The position numbers and the translations under genes were made by a program. Below are positions 55,665-64,000 of a stretch of 64,000 bases of DNA, one piece after another (position 1 is the first letter of the stretch; the number at the start of each line of letters is the position of its first letter). The notes beneath the pieces were generated by a model, which worked only from the letters and a program-made list of their open reading frames with translations, searched no databases and was not told the origin of the DNA. This DNA is from Dysgonomonas sp. BGC7 (GTDB lineage Bacteria > Bacteroidota > Bacteroidia > Bacteroidales > Dysgonomonadaceae): positions 1 to 64,000 of the forward strand of contig NZ_CVRP01000020.1 of NCBI RefSeq assembly GCF_001261735.1. Reading direction: 5' to 3'.

Positions 55665-56455
55665 TGGAAATCACTCCAGAGATCTTAAATAGAAAAGGAG
55701 TAACCAAACTAAGTTTAGTAAGCGATGAAGTGAAAAGCTTATTAGACAAAGGTCTGATTGCATCTGTAAATCTTACAGAATGGTTAGCTACAGATCATAA
55801 GGCTCTTATAAGGAATGTCCTTCCACAGGAATATCAAAAAGCTTGTCTTGATGATATAAACGAATTGAAACAATCGACAGCAATGAAGAATATTCCTGCT
55901 GTAGCAGAAGCGCTATTCCGATTAGGAGTTCACTCTAAGTCCGATTTGTTTGATCGGTTAAGTAAGCATACATCTGATAGTGTACGGTGTTGGGCTTCCT
56001 ATGTTGTAGGAATAGAAAATATGGCTATTCCTGATAGGCTAAAAGCAATAAAACCTTTTGCTGCTGATGATAATTTTGGTGTTAGAGAAATAGCTTGGAT
56101 GGCTGTCAGAGCAGATATTACAACAAATCTGGACGAATCAATTTCTATCTTGTCTACATGGACAAGCGATGCAGATACCAATGTCAGGCGTTTTGCAAGT
56201 GAAGCTACACGTCCGAGAGGAGTGTGGTGTAAACATATTGATGAGCTAAAAAACAATCCGGCAAAAGGTCTCACTATTTTAGAACCACTAAAGTCGGATA
56301 AGGAGAAATATGTGCGGGATAGTGTCGCAAACTGGTTGAACGATGCGAGTAAAACCCAACCTGTTTTTGTAAAAGATCTGTGTGACAAATGGAGTAAAGA
56401 AAGTGAAACAAAAGAGACAGCCTACATCGTAAAAAAGGCATTAAGGAGTTTATAA
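55664..56455 (+). CDS. DNA alkylation repair HEAT-repeat protein, AlkC-like
   Basis: A 263-residue all-helical protein. Its motifs TNVRRFASEATRPRGVW and KYVRDSVANWLNDASKTQP match the AlkC/AlkD superfamily, where HEAT repeats cradle DNA and excise 3-methyladenine and related lesions. Its ATG overlaps the aguB stop by one base, which implies coupled translation with polyamine genes. Catalytic activity cannot be confirmed by eye. Confidence 0.82.
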   Translation: MEITPEILNRKGVTKLSLVSDEVKSLLDKGLIASVNLTEWLATDHKALIRNVLPQEYQKACLDDINELKQSTAMKNIPAVAEALFRLGVHSKSDLFDRLSKHTSDSVRCWASYVVGIENMAIPDRLKAIKPFAADDNFGVREIAWMAVRADITTNLDESISILSTWTSDADTNVRRFASEATRPRGVWCKHIDELKNNPAKGLTILEPLKSDKEKYVRDSVANWLNDASKTQPVFVKDLCDKWSKESETKETAYIVKKALRSL

Positions 56456-56539
56456 GTGTTTTTTTCTCTCCTCCTGAAATTAGTTTTCTAAACAAGGTTT
56501 CCTTGTTAATAGAGTTCAAAAACTTTATCAATGTAAGAA

Positions 56540-56652
56540 GCCCCTTCAACCTCTCCGAAAGAGAGGCCTAGGCAAAGCCAAGAGAGTTAAACAACAACAA
56601 TTACAAAAAACAGAGAAGAATATATACAAGTTTGTCAGGTTTTAGTTAAAAT
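56540..56652 (+). repeat. Intergenic repeat copy 2 with CCTCTC hairpin
   Basis: The 251-base gap before the MFS gene contains CCTCTC/GAGAGG (56550-56555 with 56561-56566, CGAAA loop) in a CCCCTTCAACCTCTC context common in Bacteroidota dispersed repeats. It then carries the 28-bp core at 56625-56652, identical to 18775-18802. AGTTAA(A)CAA and GAAGAA segments are also shared upstream. No gene is seen in the gap. Confidence 0.65.
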
Positions 56653-56706
56653 TTCATTTTAAATAGAAAACTAAAAGGAGGTAATTCCCTATTATATTAT
56701 AATTAG

Positions 56707-57909
56707 ATGCAACTAAAAGAAGAATCAAATACACAATATTTAACCAAGACTACTCTTTGGTTGATGGCTATAGGTGCCGGACTTGTAGTTGCCAATAACT
56801 ACTACAATCAACCTTTACTGGGTATGATAGCTAAGGAGTTTGGAGAGTCGGAGGCTGCTACCAGCAAAGTAGCCATGTTTACACAGATAGGATATGCAGC
56901 AGGGCTTCTGTTGATTATTCCCTTAGGTGACATGTTTAAGCGGAAAAAGATAATTCTCATCGACTTTGTTTTTATTATAGTTTCTTTATTGGTGTCGGCA
57001 ATGAGCCAATCTCTTACTGTCATGATAGTTGCTAGTTTTTTTATAGGACTAACCTCAGTTGTTCCTCAGATATTTGTACCTATAGCAGCACAGTTATCTG
57101 CCCCGGAAGAAAAAGGAAAGAATGTCGGCATAGTTATGAGTGGTTTGTTGGTCGGAATACTTGCTTCCCGTGTTTTTAGCGGGCTTCTGGGAGAGTATTT
57201 GGGTTGGCGTGAAGTTTTTTATATAGCCGCAGCTATGATGGTTGTACTTGGCGTTTTAATAGCTTGGCTATTACCTAATATGCAGCCAACATTTAAAGGG
57301 ACATATGGGCAGCTTATGAGTTCTATTCTCAAATATACAAAAGAGTTGCCTAGCCTGAGGTTAGCTTCGTTACGTGGTGCATTAGGATTTGGATCATTCT
57401 CTATTTTTTGGACTACATTAACTTTCCGGTTAGAACAAGCCCCTTATTTTCAGGGAAGCGATGTGGCTGGATTATTGGGTATTGTGGGTATTGTCGGTGC
57501 TCTTGCTGCATCTTTGGCTGGGTATGTGTCCGGTAAAATAGATAGAAATAAAATAATAGCTATAGCGTGTCTGCTTCTTATAGCTGCTTGGCCTTTCTTT
57601 GGTATATGGGGTAGCAGCTATATCGGATTAATTATTGGGATAATATTCCTTGATATGGGGCTACAAGGGATGCATGTCACGAATCAGACTATTGTCTTTT
57701 CATCTCATCCCGAAGCTTCGAATAGGTTGAATACTGTTTATATGGTATCTTATTTTGTTGGAGGATCTCTTGGAACTTTTATTGCAGGGCAGGCTTGGGG
57801 CAAGTTTGGCTGGGATGGTGTAGTCGTTGCAGGTGGTACTCTGGCTATGCTGTGTTTGATTGTTCACCTATTGTTATGTAATAGAGGTAAATATAGAATC
57901 TCGAATTAA
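56707..57909 (+). CDS. MFS transporter, DHA1-like
   Basis: A 400-residue, 12-helix transporter of the major facilitator superfamily. The first half contains VVANNYYNQPLLG and the loop 2-3 signature GYAAGLLLIIPLGDMFKRKK; the central loop is short (PNMQPTFKGTYG). The NNYYNQPLL motif occurs in a common group of proton-coupled efflux proteins for small molecules or drugs. The substrate is unknown. It is a single-gene unit preceded by the repeat element; no -7 box was found. Confidence 0.88.
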   Translation: MQLKEESNTQYLTKTTLWLMAIGAGLVVANNYYNQPLLGMIAKEFGESEAATSKVAMFTQIGYAAGLLLIIPLGDMFKRKKIILIDFVFIIVSLLVSAMSQSLTVMIVASFFIGLTSVVPQIFVPIAAQLSAPEEKGKNVGIVMSGLLVGILASRVFSGLLGEYLGWREVFYIAAAMMVVLGVLIAWLLPNMQPTFKGTYGQLMSSILKYTKELPSLRLASLRGALGFGSFSIFWTTLTFRLEQAPYFQGSDVAGLLGIVGIVGALAASLAGYVSGKIDRNKIIAIACLLLIAAWPFFGIWGSSYIGLIIGIIFLDMGLQGMHVTNQTIVFSSHPEASNRLNTVYMVSYFVGGSLGTFIAGQAWGKFGWDGVVVAGGTLAMLCLIVHLLLCNRGKYRISN

Positions 57910-57925
57910 TAAATATAACATATTA

Positions 57926-58774
57926 TTATATCAGATCTTTGAACCAGTATTTGACAGCCCAAATCTTTTTATATAGTTTTCTTAAACGAAAACGGTGCTT
58001 ATAATGGAGATTGCTTGGATAGAACTTGTCTCTGCGTGCCTGAATCGGGTATTTATCTAACAGTGACCAATCACGCTGAAATATCTCGTTTGTCGATATC
58101 TCCGCTATTCCGTATTTTTTGCCCAATATAGAGTAGATACTTTGGTCATGTCTGTTTTCTACAAAGCCGGGAAGATTAGCGATGCGTGAGGGGGAGTCGG
58201 TTGCCAGACTATAATCGTCCAAATATGCCTGATACCAATCTTTGACAAATTGCATCACAAGCGGACTCTTCTTAAAGAAGATAATTGTAGACTCGAACTG
58301 AGGGGTATGTGTATAATCTTTATTGTCATAAACACCGTAGTAGTCAAACACGTCTCCTTTAGTCCACTCATACTCGTAATAGAGTGTTTCTGGCATGCCA
58401 TTGTATGATTCTGTCTGGCTTTTTACACCTAGAATATCGGTTGGCGTATTCTCCACCATTTCGTAGTATTCAAGAAGGCGTTCTCTACCTTGCGGATTGA
58501 AATAGCAACCTATGTCTGAGTAGAGTAAAACATCGCCTTCATTCATCTTCTCTAATAACTTCAGGATGAAATAAGGTTTCCAGCACCAATATCCAAAGCC
58601 TCGGGAGTATGGGATCAAATAGCGTCCCCAGCGCTTGTAGAAATCTTTATCCAGATCTTTTTCGCAGACGGTATGTATTTCATCGAATATATTCATCCCT
58701 TCTGCCATCGCCTTAAAACGAGGAAAGCCTTCTGTAAGGTAGTAACTGCCAAATGTGCAAACTTCTCTTTTCAT
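57926..58774 (-). CDS. Glycosyltransferase-like protein (copy B)
   Basis: A 282-residue soluble protein, close paralogue of the next upstream gene. Shared blocks are CTFG.YYLTEGF, SRGFGYWCWKPYFILK, GDVLLYSDIGCYFNPQGRERL, FESTIIFFKKSPLVMQF, and NRHDQSIYSILGKKYGI. The LLYSDIGC segment looks like a GT-A-type metal/nucleotide-binding DxD-like site, and the HD..S motif may be catalytic. Sugar donor and acceptor are unknown. Start chosen at 58774, where its ATG overlaps the upstream TGA (ATGA). A reading from 58828 adds 18 residues with no counterpart in the paralogue. Confidence 0.65.
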   Translation of the reverse strand: MKREVCTFGSYYLTEGFPRFKAMAEGMNIFDEIHTVCEKDLDKDFYKRWGRYLIPYSRGFGYWCWKPYFILKLLEKMNEGDVLLYSDIGCYFNPQGRERLLEYYEMVENTPTDILGVKSQTESYNGMPETLYYEYEWTKGDVFDYYGVYDNKDYTHTPQFESTIIFFKKSPLVMQFVKDWYQAYLDDYSLATDSPSRIANLPGFVENRHDQSIYSILGKKYGIAEISTNEIFQRDWSLLDKYPIQARRDKFYPSNLHYKHRFRLRKLYKKIWAVKYWFKDLI

Positions 58775-59655
58775 ATATGATAGGTGCGTGGGTGTAAGAT
58801 CCTCTTGAAGGAGTACTTGATTCCCCATAGTATGTTATAGTATTTCCTTAGACTGAACCGATGCTGATAGTGCCACATGCTCTTGTAATAGACTTCTCTC
58901 TTAGCCCAGATAGGATATTCTTTCATAATACCCCAGTCGAGATTGTCAAATTCGTTGGGACATAGTTCATTACGAGAAAATTCTGCTATTCTGTACTTCT
59001 TGGCTAAGATAGAGAATACGCTTTGATCGTGACGGTTATCTATAAAGCCTGGTATATTGGCTGATCTGGAAGGTTTGTCTGTTATAAAGTCGAAATGGTT
59101 ATATACTGCCTCAATCCACTCTTTGAGAAATGCTTCTACTTTGGGACCTTTGCGGTAGAAGACGATCCCTGCTTCAAACTGTCTGGTTTGGGTAAAATCG
59201 ATGTTATCTCTTACCGAGAAATAATCGAGAATATCCCCTTTAGTATATTGATATTCAAAGAAGGCTAGTTCTTTTCTTACCGCATGCTCTTCATCTTGTG
59301 TTCTGGCACATAGTATCCCTGATTCGGACTGGTTTACTATATTGAAGTATTCGATGAGTCTCTTTTTCCCTTCCTGATTGAATGTACACCCAAGGTCTGT
59401 ATACAAGAGAATATCTCCTTCTTCCATCTTATCTAAAGTCTGCTTTATGATAAATGGTTTCCACCCCCAGTAGCCATAGCCTCGTGAGTATGGATAGAGA
59501 AAGCGCCCGAATTTTGTTCTGAACCTCTTGTCTAACATGTTTTCATCATACATATAAATGTCATCGAACACATTAAACGCTTCGGCTTCTTTTCTGTAGC
59601 GCTCAAATCCTTTAGATAGTGGATAGTTGGCGAATGTACACAGTATCTTTCTCAT
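58771..59655 (-). CDS. Glycosyltransferase-like protein (copy A)
   Basis: A 294-residue paralogue of the following gene. Motifs include ILCTFANYPLSKGFERYRKEAEAFNVFDD, PYSRGYGYWGWKPFIIK, GDILLYTDLGCTFN, FEAGIVFYRKGPKVEAFLKEW, and DNRHDQSVFSILAKKYRIAEF. These suggest a nucleotide-sugar-dependent GT-A-like fold, but I cannot name a family. Its stop overlaps the next start by 4 bases, so both are co-translated. A -7 box (TATTTTTG) lies 20 bases upstream, within the terminator of the preceding gene. Confidence 0.65.
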   Translation of the reverse strand: MRKILCTFANYPLSKGFERYRKEAEAFNVFDDIYMYDENMLDKRFRTKFGRFLYPYSRGYGYWGWKPFIIKQTLDKMEEGDILLYTDLGCTFNQEGKKRLIEYFNIVNQSESGILCARTQDEEHAVRKELAFFEYQYTKGDILDYFSVRDNIDFTQTRQFEAGIVFYRKGPKVEAFLKEWIEAVYNHFDFITDKPSRSANIPGFIDNRHDQSVFSILAKKYRIAEFSRNELCPNEFDNLDWGIMKEYPIWAKREVYYKSMWHYQHRFSLRKYYNILWGIKYSFKRILHPRTYHI

Positions 59656-59674
59656 ATAGTAGAATAACCTAATG

Positions 59675-59682
59675 CAAAAATA
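59675..59682 (-). promoter_or_regulatory. -7 box of the glycosyltransferase-like pair
   Basis: TATTTTTG on the minus strand, 20 bases before the start at 59655. It coincides with the T-run of the terminator at 59676-59709. Confidence 0.45.
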
Positions 59683-59709
59683 GGGTATTTATTTGGAAAA
59701 TACCCTATT
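59676..59709 (-). terminator. Terminator of the alpha-2-macroglobulin gene
   Basis: AATAGGGTATTT (59679-59690) and AAATACCCTATT (59698-59709) form a 12-bp stem with a 7-base loop. It is followed on the minus strand by TTTTT and located 33 bases past the stop. Confidence 0.82.
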
Positions 59710-59742
59710 CTATTTCTTATTGGTCTATGATTTACTCCTTCC

Positions 59743-62700
59743 TTATTGTCGTACTTCTACCCAATGGCCTTGTGTACGACTATGTTCTTCGGGATTGTAC
59801 ATAGCTTCACACAGAATGGCAGGAAGATAGAACCGACCGCAATATGCTGCCTGCAATCTTACCTTGAATGACATGGAATATCCCGATCCGATGTTGAAAT
59901 AGGTATATACTCTATCATCTCTTATATCCTGATAATTATAAGAACTACCCGAGGATGATGCCGATTCATTAAACAGACGATTGTTGAATATTTCCCAACC
60001 AGAAGCGAATATTTGATTAAGGTTCATATCGGTGAGATATTGCCCAGATATATTCTGTACAATCACACTTGCATAAAATTCTGTACCTTGCTTCAACGAG
60101 GTCACATCTATTTCTTTACCACTATCATCCACGTATTTTACATAGAGGTTGACTCCGCTATTTTTAGCAGGAGTGTTGTCTACTAATGGCTGAGTATGTC
60201 CTATCAGACGAACAAATAATTGTCCTTGTCCTTTATTCTTAACAGAGATATTAATCTTTTCCTGCGGTTTTATTGCTATTTCCTGGAATACGTTTCCTGA
60301 GTTTCCTGCCGGCTGTTTTACCCCGTTTAGAGACCACTCATAAGATAGAATGCCTTTGCCCATTTTTTCGGCAAGTTTAGACATGGCTATCAGCCCATAA
60401 GCAGCCGTTTGTGTTGTAATATAGCTGCCACTGAGGGTCTCGGCTACTTTGTAAGAAAGGGTTAAAGCCTTCTCTGTTTTGCCTAACAACAGATATGTTT
60501 CCATAACCATCGCCATGTCGCGAGTAGAGCTACCGTAAGTATTATTATTGAATGAATATTTACTTACTTGGTCACTGATATTGCTTATCAATTGATTTGC
60601 TGCATCTTTCTTTCCTGCCAGTACGTAAGCCGCTGCCAGTCTCCAACGAGCCTGTACGGATAGTCCTGCCATTTCTTTTAAGCGGTTCATAGCACCTAAT
60701 TCCGGCTCGCCAGCCAAGGCTAACGTATATAGTCGGTAGGCTTGTTGAAGGTCACTCATTGAGTAGCTGTAGTAAGTATTATAGATGTCTCGCTTATCCC
60801 ATGTCTGAGCAGCTTTCTTCTGGAACTGCTTCCATTTATTTATTACGGATGAAGGAACATCTCTTCCAGAACGTTGTGCCTCTACAAGGAAATGTCCTGC
60901 ATAACTGCTTACCCATTCGTTCGGATAACGATCTCCCGGCCAATAAATGATCCCTCCATCGCCCAACTGACGTGATGAGATAATGTTTATAGCTTCTTTT
61001 ATATTACGATCCAGAATCTCTTTTTCAGCATTTGTATATGCTCTGAATGCCTGTACATACAATAACGGGAACGCTTTGGATGTAACCTGCTCAGAACATC
61101 CGTGTGGGTAATCGCGCAGATATGACAAGTTTTTACTTAAGTCTATTCCCGGCATACGAGATATTTCCAGTTTTGCCCAATCTCCATCTTTTGCTGCTTC
61201 GAAAGCTAGAGCAAGGTTGGCTGTGTCGTTTGCTGCAACAAGTGACTGAGAAGTCATCAGTATAGGTGTGTTTGGATTACGAACCTCTATATTGATTGTT
61301 TCTGTGGCTGTTTCTCCACCTCCTGTTGCTTTTATTACTACTTTTTCGAAACCTGTTTTCTTCGCTACTTTTACCTTAAAATATAGCATCTTATCTCCCG
61401 TTTCGGTAAATGAGACAGACTTAGATGTTCCGTCTGTAAATTGGAAAAGAGATCCGGACTGAACATTTACTGTCACATTCTTCACCTTTTTGTCCATAGC
61501 AAAGATATTTACAGGAAGAAGGATCTCTTCGTCCGGTCCTGCTACTCGAGGCAGAGTAGACAATACCATCAAAGGATTGCGTACAGGGACAGTTTTTTCG
61601 GTACTACCATAAGCTCCTTTAGTATTTCCTGCTACAACCATTACTCTGACCGATCCAAAATAAGAAGGAAGGGTTATCTTGTGTGTATCGGTTTTTCCTC
61701 CGCCAAGTGTGTATGGACCATAATATTTCACTACAGGCTTAAACCTGCTCATTGTATTATTTCCAGGTTTCAAAGCTTCGTCTCCCCCTATACTTAACAG
61801 AGGTCCGAGTTTTCCGGTCTGTGTGCCTACTACCATATCGAACATATCCCAAGTACGTACTCCTAGAGCTTGACGAGAGTAAAAATCAGACCATGCGTTT
61901 GGTGTTTTGAATGATGTGAGGTCAAGTAATCCTTCATCTACAATAGCCAGTGTATAGGTCATATCTTTCTTATTCTTTTCCGAAACGAAAACGGAGAACT
62001 CTTTCTCGGGGCGCAGCTCATCCGGCATGGAAACAACAGGGGTGAGCAGAGTCTCTTTGTTTTCTACGTTTATATTTAATACACCATACAAGCGGATAGG
62101 CAAATCGTTATCTGTCTGTGCATGCGGTTGGAGAAGATTGGCGAAGATATAGAAATTCGGAGCCATTTCTTCTGTTACGGTAAAGGTGTATTTTGTATCT
62201 TCTTTAGCACTTGTTTTCACCCACTCTTTCGATATGATTCTCGATCCGTCTTCTATACTGAGTAGTGCACGTCCTGCCGAACTTTTAGGGATAGTTACCG
62301 TTACTTTTTCTCCTACATTGTAAGACTGTTTGTCGGTAGTAAACGATAACATAGTCAATCCATTCGGGTCTTGTTTCTCAGATCTTCCCCGCCACGAAGG
62401 CCAATCTACATATAGCACTTTACCCGTAATATGTCCTCCCTGATTGTCTTCTATCATAACCAAATAGCGTCCCCACTCAGGATAATCGACACGGAATTTT
62501 ACTTTACCTTTACCTCCGTTTGTCGTAGATATTGTTTCGTCAAGAATTACTTTAGTAGAGGTGTTGTTGACATAAGATGACAGGTTGTTATTTGAGTTCC
62601 ACCACCAAGACCATTCTATTTTATAGATTTTTACATGTAGGTTGCTTCGGTTGATCGGTTGTCCCTTTTGATTAAGAGTCACTATATCGAGCATGTTGTC

Positions 62701-64000
62701 TTTGTCTGTTTCGAGCCAACCATAGTCACTCTCTGCTGGAGATTTTACTCCTACATATACTGAAAATGGAGAGTAAATTGCAGTTTGGGAGTAGATACTT
62801 GCGTCACCTCCCGTCTCGAATACACGTGAAACGAAATTAGCTTTTAACATTCCTGGAGCACTTGCCGCCTGCGGAAGGTTAGTTCTTACTTGAGCATTTC
62901 CTGTTGCGTCGAGCTTACTATCGAAAACGGTATATGTATCGGAAGAGAAATTTGATGCCGGATTGTTGAATGAATATTTCTCATACCCTTTGAATGGAGT
63001 AGATGCTCTGTTTAATGTCATCTCCACTTTGGCTGCCAGATTAGCTGCCGGAGCGCCATGAAGCCATTGAGACGAGAGTGAGCCTGAGAAAACACCGGAG
63101 CTGGCATCGACCATATCTCCTACATCAAGTCTTATTTTTAATCTATTTGGTTTTACAGTCTCTATTTTCATTGTCTTATAGAAAGTCACGCCTCCTACTT
63201 TTACTCTTGCTTGCCAGTTTCCTGTAATGGCATTAGGATCGGTAGCCATGCGAAAAGCGTAAAAGCCATCTTTACCTGATGTGGATACATGGCGTTGTGC
63301 CATTTGTCCTCGTGGAGTGTACAATTCGAGAGAAACAGGATGGTCTTTAGGCAATGTTTTATTCTTGTCGTCGAGTATAAATGTTGCAAAGATAGAATCT
63401 CCCGGACGCCACACGCCACGCTCGCCGTATATATAACCTTTAAGTCCTTTTTGTATTTCTTTTCCGCTTACATCGAAGTTGCTTAATGATAACGAAAGAT
63501 TAGAAGTTACTTTCAAATAACCTTTCTCTTTGTCTCGTGAAGCAATAACAACAAAAGGAACTCCTCCCTTGTACTCTATTTCTGCAAAACCATCTCCATC
63601 TGTGGTTCCGTTACCTATTCGTTGCATCTGGTAGTTATATACATCTACAGGTGCGCCGGATATAGGGTTAGTGGTTAATATGTCGGTCAGGGCAACTGTT
63701 ATTTTCTTCTCGCTGCCTAGTTTTGTGGTCATTCCTATATTCGAAGCGAGTACAACACAAGAGGATGTTTTATTCATGTAGAATGTCGCATTGCAAGGGT
63801 TGTCTCGCTCGTCCCAATCATACTCGTCCCAATTGTATTCTTCGGAATAATAATAGCCGGGACTATCCCATTGTGCCTCTTCTTCTTCACTTATTTCATT
63901 GAATCTTTCAAGTTTAGATTCTTCCGGAATTTGAGGGATAATACCATCGCAAGGATAAAGAGAATATTCTTTTTTTATTGTAAACTGTATACGATATACT
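59743..64000 (-). CDS. Alpha-2-macroglobulin family protein, C-terminal part
   Basis: Partial: the frame stays open to the right edge, so more than 1418 residues are coded with the N-terminus outside. Bacterial alpha-2-macroglobulins are periplasmic protease traps that bind cleaved proteases through a thioester. Visible parts are macroglobulin domains (GYIYGERGVWRPGDSIFATFILD, then FTTDKQSYNVGEKVTVTIP), the alpha-2-macroglobulin domain near LDLTSFKTPNAWSDFY, and the thioester CSEQ in YPHGCSEQ (nucleotides 61087-61098). The helical TED and receptor-like C-terminal domain follow. In-frame sequence upstream of the Met at 63777 (EYDWDERDNPCNATFY) is family-like, so that Met is not the start. Confidence 0.92.
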   Translation of the reverse strand, partial: VYRIQFTIKKEYSLYPCDGIIPQIPEESKLERFNEISEEEEAQWDSPGYYYSEEYNWDEYDWDERDNPCNATFYMNKTSSCVVLASNIGMTTKLGSEKKITVALTDILTTNPISGAPVDVYNYQMQRIGNGTTDGDGFAEIEYKGGVPFVVIASRDKEKGYLKVTSNLSLSLSNFDVSGKEIQKGLKGYIYGERGVWRPGDSIFATFILDDKNKTLPKDHPVSLELYTPRGQMAQRHVSTSGKDGFYAFRMATDPNAITGNWQARVKVGGVTFYKTMKIETVKPNRLKIRLDVGDMVDASSGVFSGSLSSQWLHGAPAANLAAKVEMTLNRASTPFKGYEKYSFNNPASNFSSDTYTVFDSKLDATGNAQVRTNLPQAASAPGMLKANFVSRVFETGGDASIYSQTAIYSPFSVYVGVKSPAESDYGWLETDKDNMLDIVTLNQKGQPINRSNLHVKIYKIEWSWWWNSNNNLSSYVNNTSTKVILDETISTTNGGKGKVKFRVDYPEWGRYLVMIEDNQGGHITGKVLYVDWPSWRGRSEKQDPNGLTMLSFTTDKQSYNVGEKVTVTIPKSSAGRALLSIEDGSRIISKEWVKTSAKEDTKYTFTVTEEMAPNFYIFANLLQPHAQTDNDLPIRLYGVLNINVENKETLLTPVVSMPDELRPEKEFSVFVSEKNKKDMTYTLAIVDEGLLDLTSFKTPNAWSDFYSRQALGVRTWDMFDMVVGTQTGKLGPLLSIGGDEALKPGNNTMSRFKPVVKYYGPYTLGGGKTDTHKITLPSYFGSVRVMVVAGNTKGAYGSTEKTVPVRNPLMVLSTLPRVAGPDEEILLPVNIFAMDKKVKNVTVNVQSGSLFQFTDGTSKSVSFTETGDKMLYFKVKVAKKTGFEKVVIKATGGGETATETINIEVRNPNTPILMTSQSLVAANDTANLALAFEAAKDGDWAKLEISRMPGIDLSKNLSYLRDYPHGCSEQVTSKAFPLLYVQAFRAYTNAEKEILDRNIKEAINIISSRQLGDGGIIYWPGDRYPNEWVSSYAGHFLVEAQRSGRDVPSSVINKWKQFQKKAAQTWDKRDIYNTYYSYSMSDLQQAYRLYTLALAGEPELGAMNRLKEMAGLSVQARWRLAAAYVLAGKKDAANQLISNISDQVSKYSFNNNTYGSSTRDMAMVMETYLLLGKTEKALTLSYKVAETLSGSYITTQTAAYGLIAMSKLAEKMGKGILSYEWSLNGVKQPAGNSGNVFQEIAIKPQEKINISVKNKGQGQLFVRLIGHTQPLVDNTPAKNSGVNLYVKYVDDSGKEIDVTSLKQGTEFYASVIVQNISGQYLTDMNLNQIFASGWEIFNNRLFNESASSSGSSYNYQDIRDDRVYTYFNIGSGYSMSFKVRLQAAYCGRFYLPAILCEAMYNPEEHSRTQGHWVEVRQ

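Overview
The window is 64 kb of low-GC, gene-dense chromosome from a member of the Bacteroidota, order Bacteroidales. Three things point there: the arrangement tuf / tRNA-Trp / secE / nusG / rplKAJL / rpoBC with hpf, a tyrosine recombinase and rpsU upstream; Bacteroidota-typical proteins (HYC_CC_PP protein, M64 peptidase, carboxypeptidase-domain TonB receptor, large alpha-2-macroglobulin); and the Bacteroidota -7 promoter box TAnnTTTG placed a short distance before many start codons. A Dysgonomonas-like genus is my guess from general resemblance, not something the sequence proves. I see no rRNA, IS element, prophage or CRISPR array.

Layout. 0-2.7 kb: a minus-strand operon of two rhomboid proteases and a membrane-anchored endonuclease/exonuclease/phosphatase protein, with overlapping genes. 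2.9-9.1 kb: HU, ArgS, a lipoprotein, a Pif1-type helicase with a C-terminal helix-turn-helix, and a hemolysin III-like membrane protein. 9.2-12.7 kb: a TonB receptor and the rRNA methyltransferase RlmI. 12.7-18.0 kb: two tandem LTA-synthase-like sulfatases and glyA. 18.2-20.1 kb: a small lipoprotein, a Dabb protein, an AlkD-like HEAT protein and a small membrane protein. 20.1-22.9 kb: a TonB receptor with a Cys-rich HYC_CC_PP partner, probably for metal uptake.

23.0-37.8 kb is the core information-processing block, all on the minus strand: rpsU, recombinase, hpf, two tRNA-Thr, tuf, tRNA-Trp, secE, nusG, rplK, rplA, rplJ, rplL, rpoB, rpoC. It carries internal hairpins between tuf and tRNA-Trp, rplL and rpoB, and rpoB and rpoC that may tune relative expression. 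37.8-43.6 kb: GNAT and membrane acyltransferases, prfB with its programmed +1 frameshift, a YjdJ/YjdI-like pair, a membrane TPR protein and an M64 peptidase. 43.8-52.6 kb: LptD, a transglutaminase lipoprotein with a degenerate thioredoxin-like tail, hpt, adk, obgE and a small periplasmic protein. 52.6-56.5 kb: pgeF and an agmatine-to-putrescine operon (agmatine deiminase, a 74-residue unknown, N-carbamoylputrescine amidase) ending in an AlkC-like gene. 56.7-64 kb: an MFS transporter, two overlapping glycosyltransferase-like genes and an alpha-2-macroglobulin that runs off the right edge.

Most of the window is housekeeping DNA and I did not find a clearly new defence or mobile system. The items most worth following up are the 28-bp exact intergenic repeat at 18.8 and 56.6 kb, the operator-like inverted repeat at 9.1 kb, the hairpins in the rpo/tuf block, the small unknown gene in the polyamine operon, and the paired paralogues (sulfatases, glycosyltransferases, rhomboids). 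No stretch longer than about 250 bases lacks a gene.
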